19,132 nt of DNA from JBOGED01 sp050743625 (GCA_050743625.1 JBOGED010000155.1:1-19132); one strand, 5' to 3'. Numbered from the stretch's first letter, positions 7,070 through 16,217 are shown. Numbers and translations are program-made. Notes: generated from the sequence alone by a model not told the origin.

Positions 7070-8628
7070 GCGCCGGCTCGGGAACCGCGCCCTCCACGGC
7101 GCTTGACGGTCGGGACACCACGAAGACCCAGATCCGCGGATCCAGCCTCCTTCTGGTGGGACGCCTCTTGTCGATGGCGATCAACACCGGCGTTCAGATC
7201 CTGATCGTCCGGTATCTGGAGAAGACCAGCTACGGCGCGTTCGCGTACGCGCTGTCGTTCGTGAGCCTCGGTGAGACCATCGTCACGTTGGGCTTGGATC
7301 GTGCCGTGACCCGCTTCGTGCCGATGTACGACGAGCGCCGCGAGTACGGGAAGCTCCTCGGCGCCCTCGCGCTCGTCCTTGGGACGATCTTGGCGCTGGG
7401 CCTGGTGACGGTATTGCTCGTCACGGGCCTCCAGGGGATGATCGCCGGCCGGCTGATCGAAGACCGCCAGGCGGTCGTGCTCCTCGTCATCCTTATCGCC
7501 CTGGCCCCGATCCAAGCGCTCGACGCGCTCGCCAACGGCATGTTCGCGGTCTTCGCAAAGCCGGGGGCGATCTTCCTCCGCCGCTACGTGCTCGCTCCCG
7601 GTCTCCGGCTGATCGTGGTGCTATTGCTGATCCTGCAAGGAAGCGACGCGACGTTCCTCGCGACCGGCTACGTCGTGTCGGGCGCCGTCGGTGTCACGAT
7701 CTACGCGTGTATCCTCGTTCGCTCGATGGCGGGTCGGGGCCTGCTCTCTCGGGCGAATGTCGGGTCGATGGAGGTGCCCGCCAAGGAGATCTTCGCGTTC
7801 ACCCTTCCGCTGCTCACGAGCGACCTCGTGTACACGGTGATGACCGTGTCGAACACCGTGATGCTCGGCTACTTCAGGAGCGTGAACGAGGTCGCGGCGT
7901 TCCGGGCGGTACAGCCGACCGCGAAGCTCAACATGCTGGTGATGAGCAGCTTCGCGTTCCTGTTCACGCCGCTGGCCGCCCGCCTGTTCGCGCGCGGTGA
8001 CACCACTGAGATTAACTCGCTGTACTGGCAGACCGCGATCTGGCTCTCGGTGCTGTCGTTACCTGTCTTCCTTCTCACCTTCTCGTTGGCGACTCCGCTC
8101 ACGGTGACGCTCTACGGACCGCGGTACGCGGACTCTGCCACCTATCTCGCGTTGCTGTCGCTCGGTACGTACGTCCAAGCGGCCTCCGGGTTCAACGGCT
8201 TGGTGTTGAAGGTCGTCGGCCGGTTGCGGTACATCGTCGTCACCAACCTGCTCGCGGCCCTCGCGAACGTGGCCGTCAACCTGGCGCTCATCCCGCGGTA
8301 CGGGCCACTCGGCGCCGCCATCGGTACTTGTACCGTGTACATCTTGCACAACCTTCTCAAACAGATGGGCTTACGCCTCGGGACGGGGGTGGCGCTGTTC
8401 CCGCAAGGCGGGTTGAGGGTGTACGGAGCCGTCGTCTTGGCAGCAGCAGGGCTGTTTGCGGTTCAGGTCGTCTTCTCGCCGCCGTTGTGGGCCGGCGTCG
8501 CACTCGCCGCGCTGTGCTCGCTCACGGTGGGATGGATCAGCCGCCCCGTCCTCCAGGTGGGCGCGATGTTCCCAGAGCTGACCCGCTTCCGGTTGTTCCG
8601 CGTGTTGCTCGGCGCAAAGTCCACGTAA
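7066..8628 (+). CDS. Wzx-like polysaccharide flippase (MOP superfamily)
   Basis: A 520-residue multi-spanning membrane protein of the oligosaccharide flippase group. It starts with a short polar N-terminus, then GSSLLLVGRLLSMAINTGVQ and LIVRYLEKTSYGAFAYALSF, the typical first two helices of this family. About 12-14 hydrophobic helices follow in the MATE-like pattern, with GLDRAVTRFVPMY after helix 2 and NLALIPRYGPLGAAIGTC late in the protein. It should flip lipid-linked oligosaccharide to the outer face. The GTG start overlaps the glycosyltransferase stop by 4 nt. No Wzy polymerase gene was recognised in the window, so the partner polymerase may lie outside or the pathway may not need one. 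Confidence 0.9.
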   Translation: MSAGSGTAPSTALDGRDTTKTQIRGSSLLLVGRLLSMAINTGVQILIVRYLEKTSYGAFAYALSFVSLGETIVTLGLDRAVTRFVPMYDERREYGKLLGALALVLGTILALGLVTVLLVTGLQGMIAGRLIEDRQAVVLLVILIALAPIQALDALANGMFAVFAKPGAIFLRRYVLAPGLRLIVVLLLILQGSDATFLATGYVVSGAVGVTIYACILVRSMAGRGLLSRANVGSMEVPAKEIFAFTLPLLTSDLVYTVMTVSNTVMLGYFRSVNEVAAFRAVQPTAKLNMLVMSSFAFLFTPLAARLFARGDTTEINSLYWQTAIWLSVLSLPVFLLTFSLATPLTVTLYGPRYADSATYLALLSLGTYVQAASGFNGLVLKVVGRLRYIVVTNLLAALANVAVNLALIPRYGPLGAAIGTCTVYILHNLLKQMGLRLGTGVALFPQGGLRVYGAVVLAAAGLFAVQVVFSPPLWAGVALAALCSLTVGWISRPVLQVGAMFPELTRFRLFRVLLGAKST

Positions 8629-8659
8629 CGCGGGGTTCGTCCTACCCCGGGCACGACAA

Positions 8660-8685
8660 AGCCGCCGACACGAGTGCCGACGGCT
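8660..8685 (-). terminator. Hairpin terminator of the cold-shock gene
   Basis: Read on the minus strand, a 12-bp stem with a 2-nt loop in the strict fold (AGCCGTCGGCAC / GTGTCGGCGGCT) is fully paired if two G-U wobbles are allowed, and TTTGT follows. On the plus strand the same positions are C-A mismatches, so the structure favours minus-strand transcripts. It begins 16 nt past the Csp stop codon. It could also give weak termination for the converging flippase operon. Confidence 0.65.
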
Positions 8686-8701
8686 TGTGCTGATACCGGG
8701 C

Positions 8702-8902
8702 TTAGATTGCTCGAACGTTTCGAGCTTCCTCGCCCTTGCGGCCTGGCGCCACGTCGAACTCGACCTTCTGCCCCTCATCGAGCGACTTGTAGCCGCTTCC
8801 CTGGATGTTGGAGTAGTGGACGAATACGTCGTCGCCCTGCTCACGAGAGATGAAGCCGAAGCCCTTCTCGGAGTTGAAAAATTTCACGGTTCCAGTTGCC
8901 AA
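8702..8902 (-). CDS. Cold-shock domain protein
   Basis: Single-stranded nucleic-acid-binding OB-fold protein of the CspA family, 66 residues from the chosen start. RNP1 KGFGFI is at 13-18 and RNP2 VFVH at 26-29, in normal spacing; the end GRKGEEARNVRAI is typical of actinobacterial Csps. The start is TTG 8902, giving (M)ATGTVKFFN, the standard family N-terminus. The frame is open to another TTG at 8935, but that would add 11 non-conserved residues. An AAGAAG site lies just upstream. It stands alone between the flippase operon and the APH operon, with its own terminator. A generic RNA chaperone role is expected; any specific link to the glycan locus is only positional. Confidence 0.9.
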   Translation of the reverse strand: MATGTVKFFNSEKGFGFISREQGDDVFVHYSNIQGSGYKSLDEGQKVEFDVAPGRKGEEARNVRAI

Positions 8903-8983
8903 CGCTCTTCTTTTCTCTGTGCGAGAGAATCCCAATGACTGCCTCGTCTCCGCCAGTCTAACCGGTGGAGGCCAACTCCCGCA
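8903..8983 (-). promoter_or_regulatory. Csp leader/promoter region with small hairpin
   Basis: On the minus strand TTAGACT is a possible -10 element, with only a poor match for a -35. A perfect 6-bp hairpin TTCTCT-CGCAC-AGAGAA (8913-8929) lies just ahead of the AAGAAG ribosome site. This could be a leader element for cold regulation, but it is short and may be chance. Confidence 0.3.
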
Positions 8984-9038
8984 GGCCGGTGTGTCGGCTC
9001 AGGTCCGGAATCCGGACCTCAGTCGACACACCCGGCGC
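8984..9038. repeat. 55-nt hairpin repeat, copy 2 (terminator of the APH operon)
   Basis: Differs from the copy at 4462-4516 at two bases only. One (T to C) improves outer-arm pairing, giving TGTGTCG/CGACACA; the other is the central loop base. Inner stem AGGTCCG/CGGACCT. It starts 7 nt after the stop codon of the minus-strand APH-fold gene ending at 9045, a position expected for a terminator. Confidence 0.8.
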
Positions 9039-9044
9039 TGGCGC

Positions 9045-10262
<1,218 letters not shown>

Positions 10263-10273
10263 GAGGTCTATCT

Positions 10274-11932
10274 CTAGTCTCCCGCAGCGAAGAGTCGCCG
10301 GAGCCCGGATGACCGCCGTTCGTCGAGGCAGCGTCGCAACAACCGCACGAAATGACCGCTTTCTAGCCGCTGCGGTTCCAGCCTTGTCGATTCCTTCACC
10401 GCTCGATGCATCCAACAGGTGAAGAAGAGTGGCTCGACAAGCTCCCCGGCGAGATCCGTGCGATCGCCGAACCGTGCAACCGCGCCGGTCAGCAAATGGT
10501 TCATCGGCGAGTCGGCGAAGAACTGTCGCGCATACCCGTCGAGGGGATCCCGGGTCCCGGTGACGCGCGACGCCCAGACGCCGTAGCTCCGCATGAAGTA
10601 GAAAAGGTCCCACAGCGGCATCCCGTGCTGCTCGTACGCCTCCCAGTCCAGGACGGCGACACGCCCGGTGGGGGTGACGAGGAGGTTCCACGTTCCAGGG
10701 TCGCCGTGCTGCCGGACGGTGGGCATGGCGCACGCTCCAGAGCCGAGCGCTTCGACGTGGAAGGCCAGCACACGGCGGTGCTCGGCACTCAGCGTATAGG
10801 TGCGGGTGAACCGGTCGTGGATCGCGGACACGGCATCCGCGATCTCGCCGGGCCCGAACGATCGGTTGTCGGCGGTCCGCACTCCCAGGTCGACCAGCCA
10901 CTCGACGGCGGCGCGACCATAAGGGCAGTCATCGCGAGCCGACGAGCGCTGCGCGAACGGCACGCCGTCGACCGCGGTCTCGCCGAGGACGGCGAGGCCC
11001 TCGTGATAGCCGAAGAATCGCGGTTGCGGCACGGTCTCGGCGTCTGGAACGCCTGACTCCTCAAGCTGGCGAAGGGCGCGCCACTCGTTCTCCAGCCGGT
11101 AGTTGAGCGCGGCGTTACGAGTCAACCGCACGACGATCTCCGGGCGCGTACCCGCTCGGTCGAACGCGAAGAACAGGATCTTCTTGGAGGCGTACCGGCC
11201 AGGTGCCCAGAACGCCCATGGCCGATCCTCGAGCGGGACACCGCTGGCCTGAGCGATCTCCAGGACATAGGCCGGCAGCGAATGGCGGGGCGTCCCGTCC
11301 CTCGCCAGCAGCGCCGTATGCCGTGTGATCCACGGTTGTACGCGGGCGGCGCGCGGCAGCCGCCGGGATACGCGGCGGGCCAACCGGCCGCGTGTCGCCT
11401 CCGCGAGACCGCCGCGCCGAGCCCACTCGATCACGGGGAGGTTCCTGGCAGGCACCGCGAGCTGGACGTCGTGCCCGCGCGGAGCCGTCCAGAACTCGGC
11501 GCGGGCGGGCCAGCTCGATCGGGGCAGGCTGCGGGGCTCTTCGCTGAACAGCAGGCCACCTGGCTTCAGCAGGCGGTCGAGAGTGTCGAGCAGCGTGGGG
11601 CTTGACCGTGTGCCGAGCCACGCGACATCGATGGAGGACGCCTCGAGGGTCGAGATCTCGCGGGTTCCCACGTTGGTCAGGCCCTCCGCCCTTGCCCTCA
11701 GGACGGCCGAACGGTTGGGTCGAGACGGTGGGCAGACCATGACGTCCCGGGCGATGCCGGCCAGGGTCCGCAACGCCGCCAGGGTGGGTGTGCCGCAGCA
11801 GAGGACCGTGCCCGCACGGAGTGCCGGGAGCAAGAACGGCCAGTTCCCGTTCGCGGTGCCGCTGGCGTTGCTCCCGACGACGAAGTCAGTCGCGAGGGTC
11901 TGGCCGAGCAACCCCGTGGGTGCAGCGCTCAT
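10274..11932 (-). CDS. Methyltransferase-like / APH-kinase fusion protein
   Basis: A 552-residue two-domain protein. The N-terminal half looks like a class I SAM methyltransferase fold: a glycine-containing first strand (AGTVLCCGTP), an acidic/polar run and LLKPGGLLFSEEP, the usual L-x-PGG post-strand segment. The SAM loop lacks the normal G-x-G-x-G, so catalysis is doubtful. The C-terminal half is an APH-type kinase with HGDPGTWN at 409-416 and DWE at 429-431, so the phosphotransfer residues are present. ATG 11932 overlaps the upstream glycosyltransferase stop by 4 nt and has GGAG 4 nt before it. The gene ends 11 nt before the second APH gene. Paired APH proteins inside a glycan operon suggest phosphorylation of a sugar or precursor rather than drug resistance; this is inference. 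Confidence 0.75.
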   Translation of the reverse strand: MSAAPTGLLGQTLATDFVVGSNASGTANGNWPFLLPALRAGTVLCCGTPTLAALRTLAGIARDVMVCPPSRPNRSAVLRARAEGLTNVGTREISTLEASSIDVAWLGTRSSPTLLDTLDRLLKPGGLLFSEEPRSLPRSSWPARAEFWTAPRGHDVQLAVPARNLPVIEWARRGGLAEATRGRLARRVSRRLPRAARVQPWITRHTALLARDGTPRHSLPAYVLEIAQASGVPLEDRPWAFWAPGRYASKKILFFAFDRAGTRPEIVVRLTRNAALNYRLENEWRALRQLEESGVPDAETVPQPRFFGYHEGLAVLGETAVDGVPFAQRSSARDDCPYGRAAVEWLVDLGVRTADNRSFGPGEIADAVSAIHDRFTRTYTLSAEHRRVLAFHVEALGSGACAMPTVRQHGDPGTWNLLVTPTGRVAVLDWEAYEQHGMPLWDLFYFMRSYGVWASRVTGTRDPLDGYARQFFADSPMNHLLTGAVARFGDRTDLAGELVEPLFFTCWMHRAVKESTRLEPQRLESGHFVRLLRRCLDERRSSGLRRLFAAGD

Positions 11933-13254
11933 CTCGCTCCCATAGCCTGGCGCTCGACCGCAGAGAACTCCGCGGCGAGGATCGCGGCGTTGCTCTTGAG
12001 GTTGAACTCGCGGACGACCTTGCGCCGACCCTCACGCCCGAGGCGGCGGCGCAACACAGGATCGCCGCAGAGCCGGCGTAACGCTGCGGCGAGGGCAGTC
12101 GCGTCCCCGGGTGGTACGAGCAGCCCGCTCCGCTCGTCCTCGACCAGCTCGGGGATACCAGAGAGATCGCTCGCCACCACCGGCACCTCCGCGCTCATCG
12201 CCTCCATGAGCACGACGGGAATGCCCTCACGCTTCCCTTCGCGGGTCCGCACGCTGGGAGCGGCGAGGACGTGGGCCGTTGCGAGCAGCGCGGCGACCTC
12301 GTCCTGCGTCCGCCGACCCGCCAGCTCGACGCGGTCGCCCAGCCCCCATCCGCTGATCAAGCGCTGAAGCGTCTTTTTGTCCGGGCCGTCGCCGACCAGC
12401 GTGCAGTGCACGTCGATGCCTTGCGCTTTCAGTAGGCGGCAAGCCTCAAGGAGGTATCGCTGGCCCTTGACCTCGTGCAACGTGCCGATGCAGAGAATGC
12501 GGATCACAGGGTCTTCAGGGGGCCCCCAGCGGGAGCTGGGGATCTGGGCCTCGATGCTGTCGACGCATCGGGGCGGCTCCGCAGGGCGGAAACGCTCTGG
12601 GTCCACTCCGCAGTGCAGCACACGCACCTTGTGCGTCGTCTCCGGCCCACACTCATCCACGATCAGGCTGCGGTTGTGCTCCGAGACCGCAAGGACGAAC
12701 GCGGCCTCGGCCACCTTCTGGGGCAGCATGTGCCGGTCGACGTGCAGGTCCGATCCGTGCGCCGTGAAGCTGAACGGGATCCCGACCAGGCGCTGCACGA
12801 CCCAGCCGGCGACGGCGGGGTGGGTGGCGAAGTGGCAGTGGACGTGCGTCACGCCATCCGCGGCCATCAGCCGCGCCATGTGGACGACCTTCGCCCAGAT
12901 CCCTATCGCGCCGACCGTGAAGTTGAGGCTCCCGGCGACGCCAACCAGCAGCGATCCGAGCGTTGCCAGGTAGCGGCGCGGGCATCGGGAAAGGAAGTGC
13001 AGCTGGCTGCGCACGATCGGCCAGGAGAGGAACGGCTGGTAGCGTGCGCGCTCGACGAGCTGGGCCGCCTCGGGATGCGTGACCGCCGACCGCTCTCGCA
13101 GGAGCGGGTAGAGGTCGATACGAACACCCGCTTGCTCCACCGCGAGCAACTCGTAGAGCACGAACGTCTCGCTCAACCGAGGGAAACGGGACATTATGTA
13201 GGCGACCCTGGGTGGACCGCACGAGTACCGGCGTGGTTGGAGAGAGCCCGCCAT
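11929..13254 (-). CDS. WcaL-like GT-B glycosyltransferase (family 4)
   Basis: Glycosyltransferase resembling colanic-acid WcaL and related exopolysaccharide enzymes, about 441 residues. MSRFPRLSETFV is at 21-32, HCHFATHPA at 139-147 and FTAHGSDL at 163-170 in the N-terminal domain. HCGVDPERFRP ends that domain, GTLHEVKGQRYLLEA opens the donor domain, and the EX7E motif spans E343-E351 (EGIPVVLME). The linker between the domains (about 227-245) is encoded by a 55-nt double-hairpin repeat. ATG 13254 is preferred with GGAGG 10 nt upstream; ATG 13263 sits directly on the same GGAGGA and is a less likely start. It is the first gene of a three-gene minus operon and overlaps the next start by ATGA. 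Confidence 0.87.
   Translation of the reverse strand: MAGSLQPRRYSCGPPRVAYIMSRFPRLSETFVLYELLAVEQAGVRIDLYPLLRERSAVTHPEAAQLVERARYQPFLSWPIVRSQLHFLSRCPRRYLATLGSLLVGVAGSLNFTVGAIGIWAKVVHMARLMAADGVTHVHCHFATHPAVAGWVVQRLVGIPFSFTAHGSDLHVDRHMLPQKVAEAAFVLAVSEHNRSLIVDECGPETTHKVRVLHCGVDPERFRPAEPPRCVDSIEAQIPSSRWGPPEDPVIRILCIGTLHEVKGQRYLLEACRLLKAQGIDVHCTLVGDGPDKKTLQRLISGWGLGDRVELAGRRTQDEVAALLATAHVLAAPSVRTREGKREGIPVVLMEAMSAEVPVVASDLSGIPELVEDERSGLLVPPGDATALAAALRRLCGDPVLRRRLGREGRRKVVREFNLKSNAAILAAEFSAVERQAMGAR
12520..12574. repeat. 55-nt intragenic double-hairpin element, copy A
   Basis: Hairpin 1 is CCCCAGC-GGGA-GCTGGGG (12524-12541). Hairpin 2 is GCCTCGATGC-TGTCGAC-GCATCGGGGC (12548-12574). Relative to the copy at 9922-9976 the C-G pair in stem 2 has become T-A on both sides, a compensatory change that supports a real structure. 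It encodes the inter-domain linker of the WcaL-like glycosyltransferase. Confidence 0.8.
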
Positions 13255-13356
13255 ACCGAACATTCCTCCCTTTCCCTCGATTACCGGATTCTAAACCGCT
13301 TGGCACCCTCTGGGGGTTCTAGACTGCCCCGGGGGAGCTGAAGGGGGGACCGCGCT
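13255..13356. promoter_or_regulatory. Divergent promoter region (glycosyltransferase/APH operon vs GNAT)
   Basis: A 102-nt gap between divergent genes. TAGAAT (minus, in the reverse complement of 13286-13295) and TAGACT (plus, within TTCTAGACTG near 13320) are -10-like on each strand, but matching -35 hexamers are poor. AAGGGGGG at about 13343-13350 is the ribosome site for the plus gene. Confidence 0.35.
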
Positions 13357-14520
13357 GTGGTTTCATGGCCGGGTTCGTCGGTGTGCAGTGCCGTAGGAGC
13401 CGCGACGGCGGTGAAAGCCGGTACCAGCACCTGGCACGTCGAGCGGAGAGCGATCACGGACAGTGTGGTCGCGGACACATGGCGTCGGTTGCAGGCGGCG
13501 GGTGGAGTGCCGGTGCCATTCATGACGTACGAATGGTGCTCCAGCCTCGCGGAGGTTCCTGAGGCCTGGTCGCGGCTCGCGGTGCTGCTCGCCCGCCGCG
13601 ACTCGCAACCCGTCGCGCTCTTCCCCGTCGAGTGGACTCTCGGATTCGAGGGCCGCCTTGGCCGGTGGGCCCAACACCTCGTCGCCCTCGGGCCCGCGGG
13701 TTGGCAGTGGCTGGCGCCTGACCGCCTGGATGTCGTCGCTCTGCCTGCGGATCGCCATGGCGCGGCCCAGGCGATCGGCCGCCACTTGGTAGACCACGCG
13801 GACTGGGACCTGGCCGACTTCCAAGGCCTGGATGATGGCGGCGCGCTCGCGTCAGCCTTGCTCGGCACCTTGCGGTACCCCTCGTTCGCGGCATGGCCGA
13901 AGAGGGAGGACAGCCCGGCGGTGAGCCTCGCGGGCCGGAACGAGCACGAGCTCTTGCCCAGCCGCAACCTGCGCCAGCAGGTCCGTAGAGGGTTGCGGAT
14001 CGCCCAACGAAGCGGCGGAGGTCTTGAGATCGTCTGCGATCCTGAGCGCGTCGCGCACCTACTCGAGGACCTGATGGTTCTCCACAATGCGCGATTTGGG
14101 TACCGATCGCGCGTGTTCTCCACCGACGCCCGCCGCCGCTTTCACGTGCTCGCCGCGACGCGACTTGCCGCGGTCGGCATGGCGCGCATCTACCGGCTGT
14201 CGAGCGATGGCGCCCACGCCGCGTTGCTGTATGCCCTGATCCGCGAGCGTTGCATCTACTACTACTCCATGGGGGTCGCCCCGGATCGGGGCCTTAGCCC
14301 TGGACGGACGATCCTCGGGCAGGCCGTGCTGTCCGCCGCCGAAGAGGGCTTCGAGCAATTCGATCTCCTCCGTGGCGACCATGACTTCAAGTGGCGCTTC
14401 GCGGACCAAACGCTCACCGACCTGAAGATTCAAGCCCTCCGCCTCACGCCTCGCAATGTGGTCCTCGCAAGCCCGCTGCTTTCCCGTCGTATCCGGCGGC
14501 GCCTGAGCAGAGCCGAGTAG
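13357..14520 (+). CDS. BioF2/CelD-type GNAT acyltransferase (FemAB-like)
   Basis: A 387-residue protein of the GNAT superfamily, double-GNAT (FemAB/CelD-BcsL) branch, often found in exopolysaccharide loci where it is thought to acylate sugars or precursors. The second GNAT lobe is clear: CIYYYSMGVAPDRGLSPGRT (SPG at 314-316), GQAVLSAAEEGFEQFDLLRG and GDHDFKWRF at 340-348, the usual end signature. The first lobe holds WQWLAPDRLDVVALP and ADWDLADFQGL. The GTG start at 13357 has a strong AAGGGGGG site 8 nt upstream. It is a single gene, divergent from the glycosyltransferase operon, followed by 442 nt without a gene on either strand. Acyl donor and substrate are not predictable. Confidence 0.85.
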   Translation: MVSWPGSSVCSAVGAATAVKAGTSTWHVERRAITDSVVADTWRRLQAAGGVPVPFMTYEWCSSLAEVPEAWSRLAVLLARRDSQPVALFPVEWTLGFEGRLGRWAQHLVALGPAGWQWLAPDRLDVVALPADRHGAAQAIGRHLVDHADWDLADFQGLDDGGALASALLGTLRYPSFAAWPKREDSPAVSLAGRNEHELLPSRNLRQQVRRGLRIAQRSGGGLEIVCDPERVAHLLEDLMVLHNARFGYRSRVFSTDARRRFHVLAATRLAAVGMARIYRLSSDGAHAALLYALIRERCIYYYSMGVAPDRGLSPGRTILGQAVLSAAEEGFEQFDLLRGDHDFKWRFADQTLTDLKIQALRLTPRNVVLASPLLSRRIRRRLSRAE

Positions 14521-14962
14521 CTGGCTCAGTGGCAATGCCGCCAACCTCGCCGGGATCCATTGCGCGCGCGGCGTCCGCGAGCATGTGGTGCCGGAGAGCT
14601 GTCTTTCCCTCGGATCCGTGGGAAGGCGAGGGTTCACATGTGGGTGGGTTATGCAGGTGATGTTCACGGGAGCGGTGGATCCAGGCGTAGGCGGACCGAC
14701 GCCCCACGCTGGCCCATAGGGTGTCCCCGTCTCCGCCCGCCTCCCGATGTTGCTCGCTGCTAGTGCGCTTGTCTGCTTTTGCGCGCTGGCGCGCAAAAGC
14801 AGCGGACCAACAGGTGGTGTGGATGTCCCGAAAGCCCTTGGCCTGCGACTTTTGCGCGTACGCGCGCAAACATATGACCTGCGGATATGCGTGTTCGGCG
14901 CGCACAAGCGATGCGGGCGCAGTGCCACCCTCGGTACGTCAAAGATTTCCGTCAGGGACCAC
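14521..14962. other. Gene-free 442-nt region rich in palindromes
   Basis: Lies between the GNAT gene and the 49-residue membrane protein gene, which converge on it. No reading frame here looks coding. It holds a 20-nt palindrome (TTCCC-T-CGGATCCG-T-GGGAA, 14605-14624), two TTTGCGCG/CGCGCAAA palindromes and further short stems that together could form a branched structure at 14766-14910. Confidence 0.6.
14766..14910. ncRNA. Putative branched structured element (RNA or DNA)
   Basis: Arms CGCTTGT (14766-14772) and ACAAGCG (14904-14910) would close a domain. Inside are a long hairpin CTGCTTTTGCGCG-CTGG-CGCGCAAAAGCAG (14773-14802), stacked directly on the closing arm; a second hairpin TTTGCGCG-TACG-CGCGCAAA (14851-14870); and CATAT/ATATG (14871-14889). 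The two main hairpins share their stem core but have different loops, and their centres are 73 bp apart. It could be an RNA, a paired protein-binding site or a decayed mobile element. Transcription and strand are unknown. Confidence 0.3.
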
Positions 14963-15112
14963 TTAGCGCCGGTTCACGCTGCGCTGTGGTCCGCGGCTGG
15001 TCTTCCGCTCGCCGCGCCGGTTGGTCATCGCGCTTGCCACGAGCAGCAGGAGCAGCACCGCCGGCAGGATGACGATGAGGTGGTCCAAGCCGACGTGAGC
15101 GAAGACGGCCAT
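14963..15112 (-). CDS. Small single-pass membrane protein, 49 residues
   Basis: A short protein with a nine-residue N-terminus containing His and Asp, one strongly hydrophobic helix (LIVILPAVLLLLLVASAM, about residues 12-29), and a positively charged tail rich in Arg, Lys and Ser. By the positive-inside rule the C-terminus should be cytosolic. AAGG lies 9 nt before the ATG and the frame ends cleanly with TAA. It is 163 nt downstream of the epimerase gene on the same strand, so it may be the last gene of that operon or have its own promoter. I do not recognise a family. Coding is supported by the helix-plus-basic-tail design and ribosome site, not by homology. Confidence 0.6.
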   Translation of the reverse strand: MAVFAHVGLDHLIVILPAVLLLLLVASAMTNRRGERKTSRGPQRSVNRR

Positions 15113-15275
15113 GGGTATCGCCTTTCTCGTAACACTTGGTCCGAATCCCGCGTTTTGCTTGGCTGACGGTACAGGGAGGTCCAGCCCGAAAGCGCCGGAT
15201 TCTCACGAGATACCCGGATGATCACCGCCAGGCGCGAGCGTTCTGAGCACACCTGGAGAGGCGGTGAGGACGCCA

Positions 15276-16211
15276 TTACTGTTGGTGATCGCCGACCTGC
15301 CAGAGGATCTGGGCGTCGAGCCCTGCCCGGGGAGCGACGTGAGGCTCGTAGCCGAACGTGTCCCTGGCTTTCGTGATGTCCGCCAGGGTGTGGCGCTGAT
15401 CACCTGGCCGGGCGGGAGCGCGCACGATGGTGGGAGAGCGCCCCATACGGTGAGCGATCCAGGCGAGCGCGTCGCTCAGGGTGATCGACTCACCGCCACC
15501 CAGGTTGTAGATCTCGCCAACCTGGGCCCCCTCGATCGCCTGAATCGTTCCCCGGACAGCGTCGGTGATATATGTGTTCGAACGGCTCTGGAATCCGTCA
15601 CCGTAGACCGTGACCGGTCGACCATGCCGTATGGCCTCGATGAAGATGTGGTAGGCCATGTCCGGGCGCTGGCGGGGCCCATAGATGGAGAAATACCGCA
15701 GGATCGCGCCGGGAAGGCCGTAGCGATGCGTGTATGCCTGGACCAGATGCTCGGCGGCGAGCTTGGTGATGCCGTACGGCGATACCGGGTTCGCCGGTTG
15801 CGTCTCGTCACCCATGGCCTGCGCCCCATAGACGGACGACGTTGAGATGTGGACAAATTTGCGAAGCTCAGTCCGCCGGCAGGCCTCTAGCAGGCGTTTG
15901 ACCGCCACGAGGTTGCAGTCGACGTAGGCCTGGAAGTCGGTCCAGCTGCGGACCAAGCCTGGCATCGCCGCCTCGTTGACGACCACGTCGACGCCCTCGA
16001 GGCATCCGTCAAGTTCGTCGGTTCGGAGGTCCAACTCGACGAGTCGGAAGCGAGGATGCGCCGCCACGACCGCGATGTTCGCCTCTTTCCGCGACCGTGG
16101 GTAGTAGTCGGTGAACGCATCGAGGCCGACGACCTCATGGCCCGCATCCAGGAGCGCCTCGCACAGGTGCGAGCCCACGAAACCGGCGGCACCGGTGACG
16201 AAGACACGCAT
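15276..16211 (-). CDS. NAD-dependent sugar epimerase/dehydratase (extended SDR)
   Basis: A 311-residue cytosolic enzyme of the extended short-chain dehydrogenase family, acting on a nucleotide sugar. The NAD-binding GAAGFVG is at 7-13, a Ser/Thr cluster (ISTSSVYG) at 122-129, and the catalytic Y146-x3-K150 in YGITK. RYFSIYGPRQRPDMAYHIFI is typical of UDP-glucuronate/UDP-N-acetylglucosamine 4-epimerases. GDGFQSRSNTYITD and the RPGDQRHTLADITKARDTFGY end also fit that group, making a UDP-hexuronate or UDP-HexNAc 4-epimerase the best guess. The ATG start is 6 nt after the phosphoglycosyl transferase stop, so the two form an operon. Precursor supply for the same glycan is the expected role. Confidence 0.88.
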   Translation of the reverse strand: MRVFVTGAAGFVGSHLCEALLDAGHEVVGLDAFTDYYPRSRKEANIAVVAAHPRFRLVELDLRTDELDGCLEGVDVVVNEAAMPGLVRSWTDFQAYVDCNLVAVKRLLEACRRTELRKFVHISTSSVYGAQAMGDETQPANPVSPYGITKLAAEHLVQAYTHRYGLPGAILRYFSIYGPRQRPDMAYHIFIEAIRHGRPVTVYGDGFQSRSNTYITDAVRGTIQAIEGAQVGEIYNLGGGESITLSDALAWIAHRMGRSPTIVRAPARPGDQRHTLADITKARDTFGYEPHVAPRAGLDAQILWQVGDHQQ

Positions 16212-16217
16212 CCTGCG

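Noticed and set aside
10263..10901. A long in-frame N-terminal extension of the APH-fold gene.
   Set aside because: It overlaps the upstream kinase-fusion gene throughout and reads as Arg/Ala/Pro-rich antisense-like filler; the gene is started at 10262.
14059..14928. A 289-codon minus-strand frame across the end of the GNAT gene and the palindrome gap.
   Set aside because: Its first part is opposite a clear GNAT domain and the rest crosses the palindromes with no recognisable motif.
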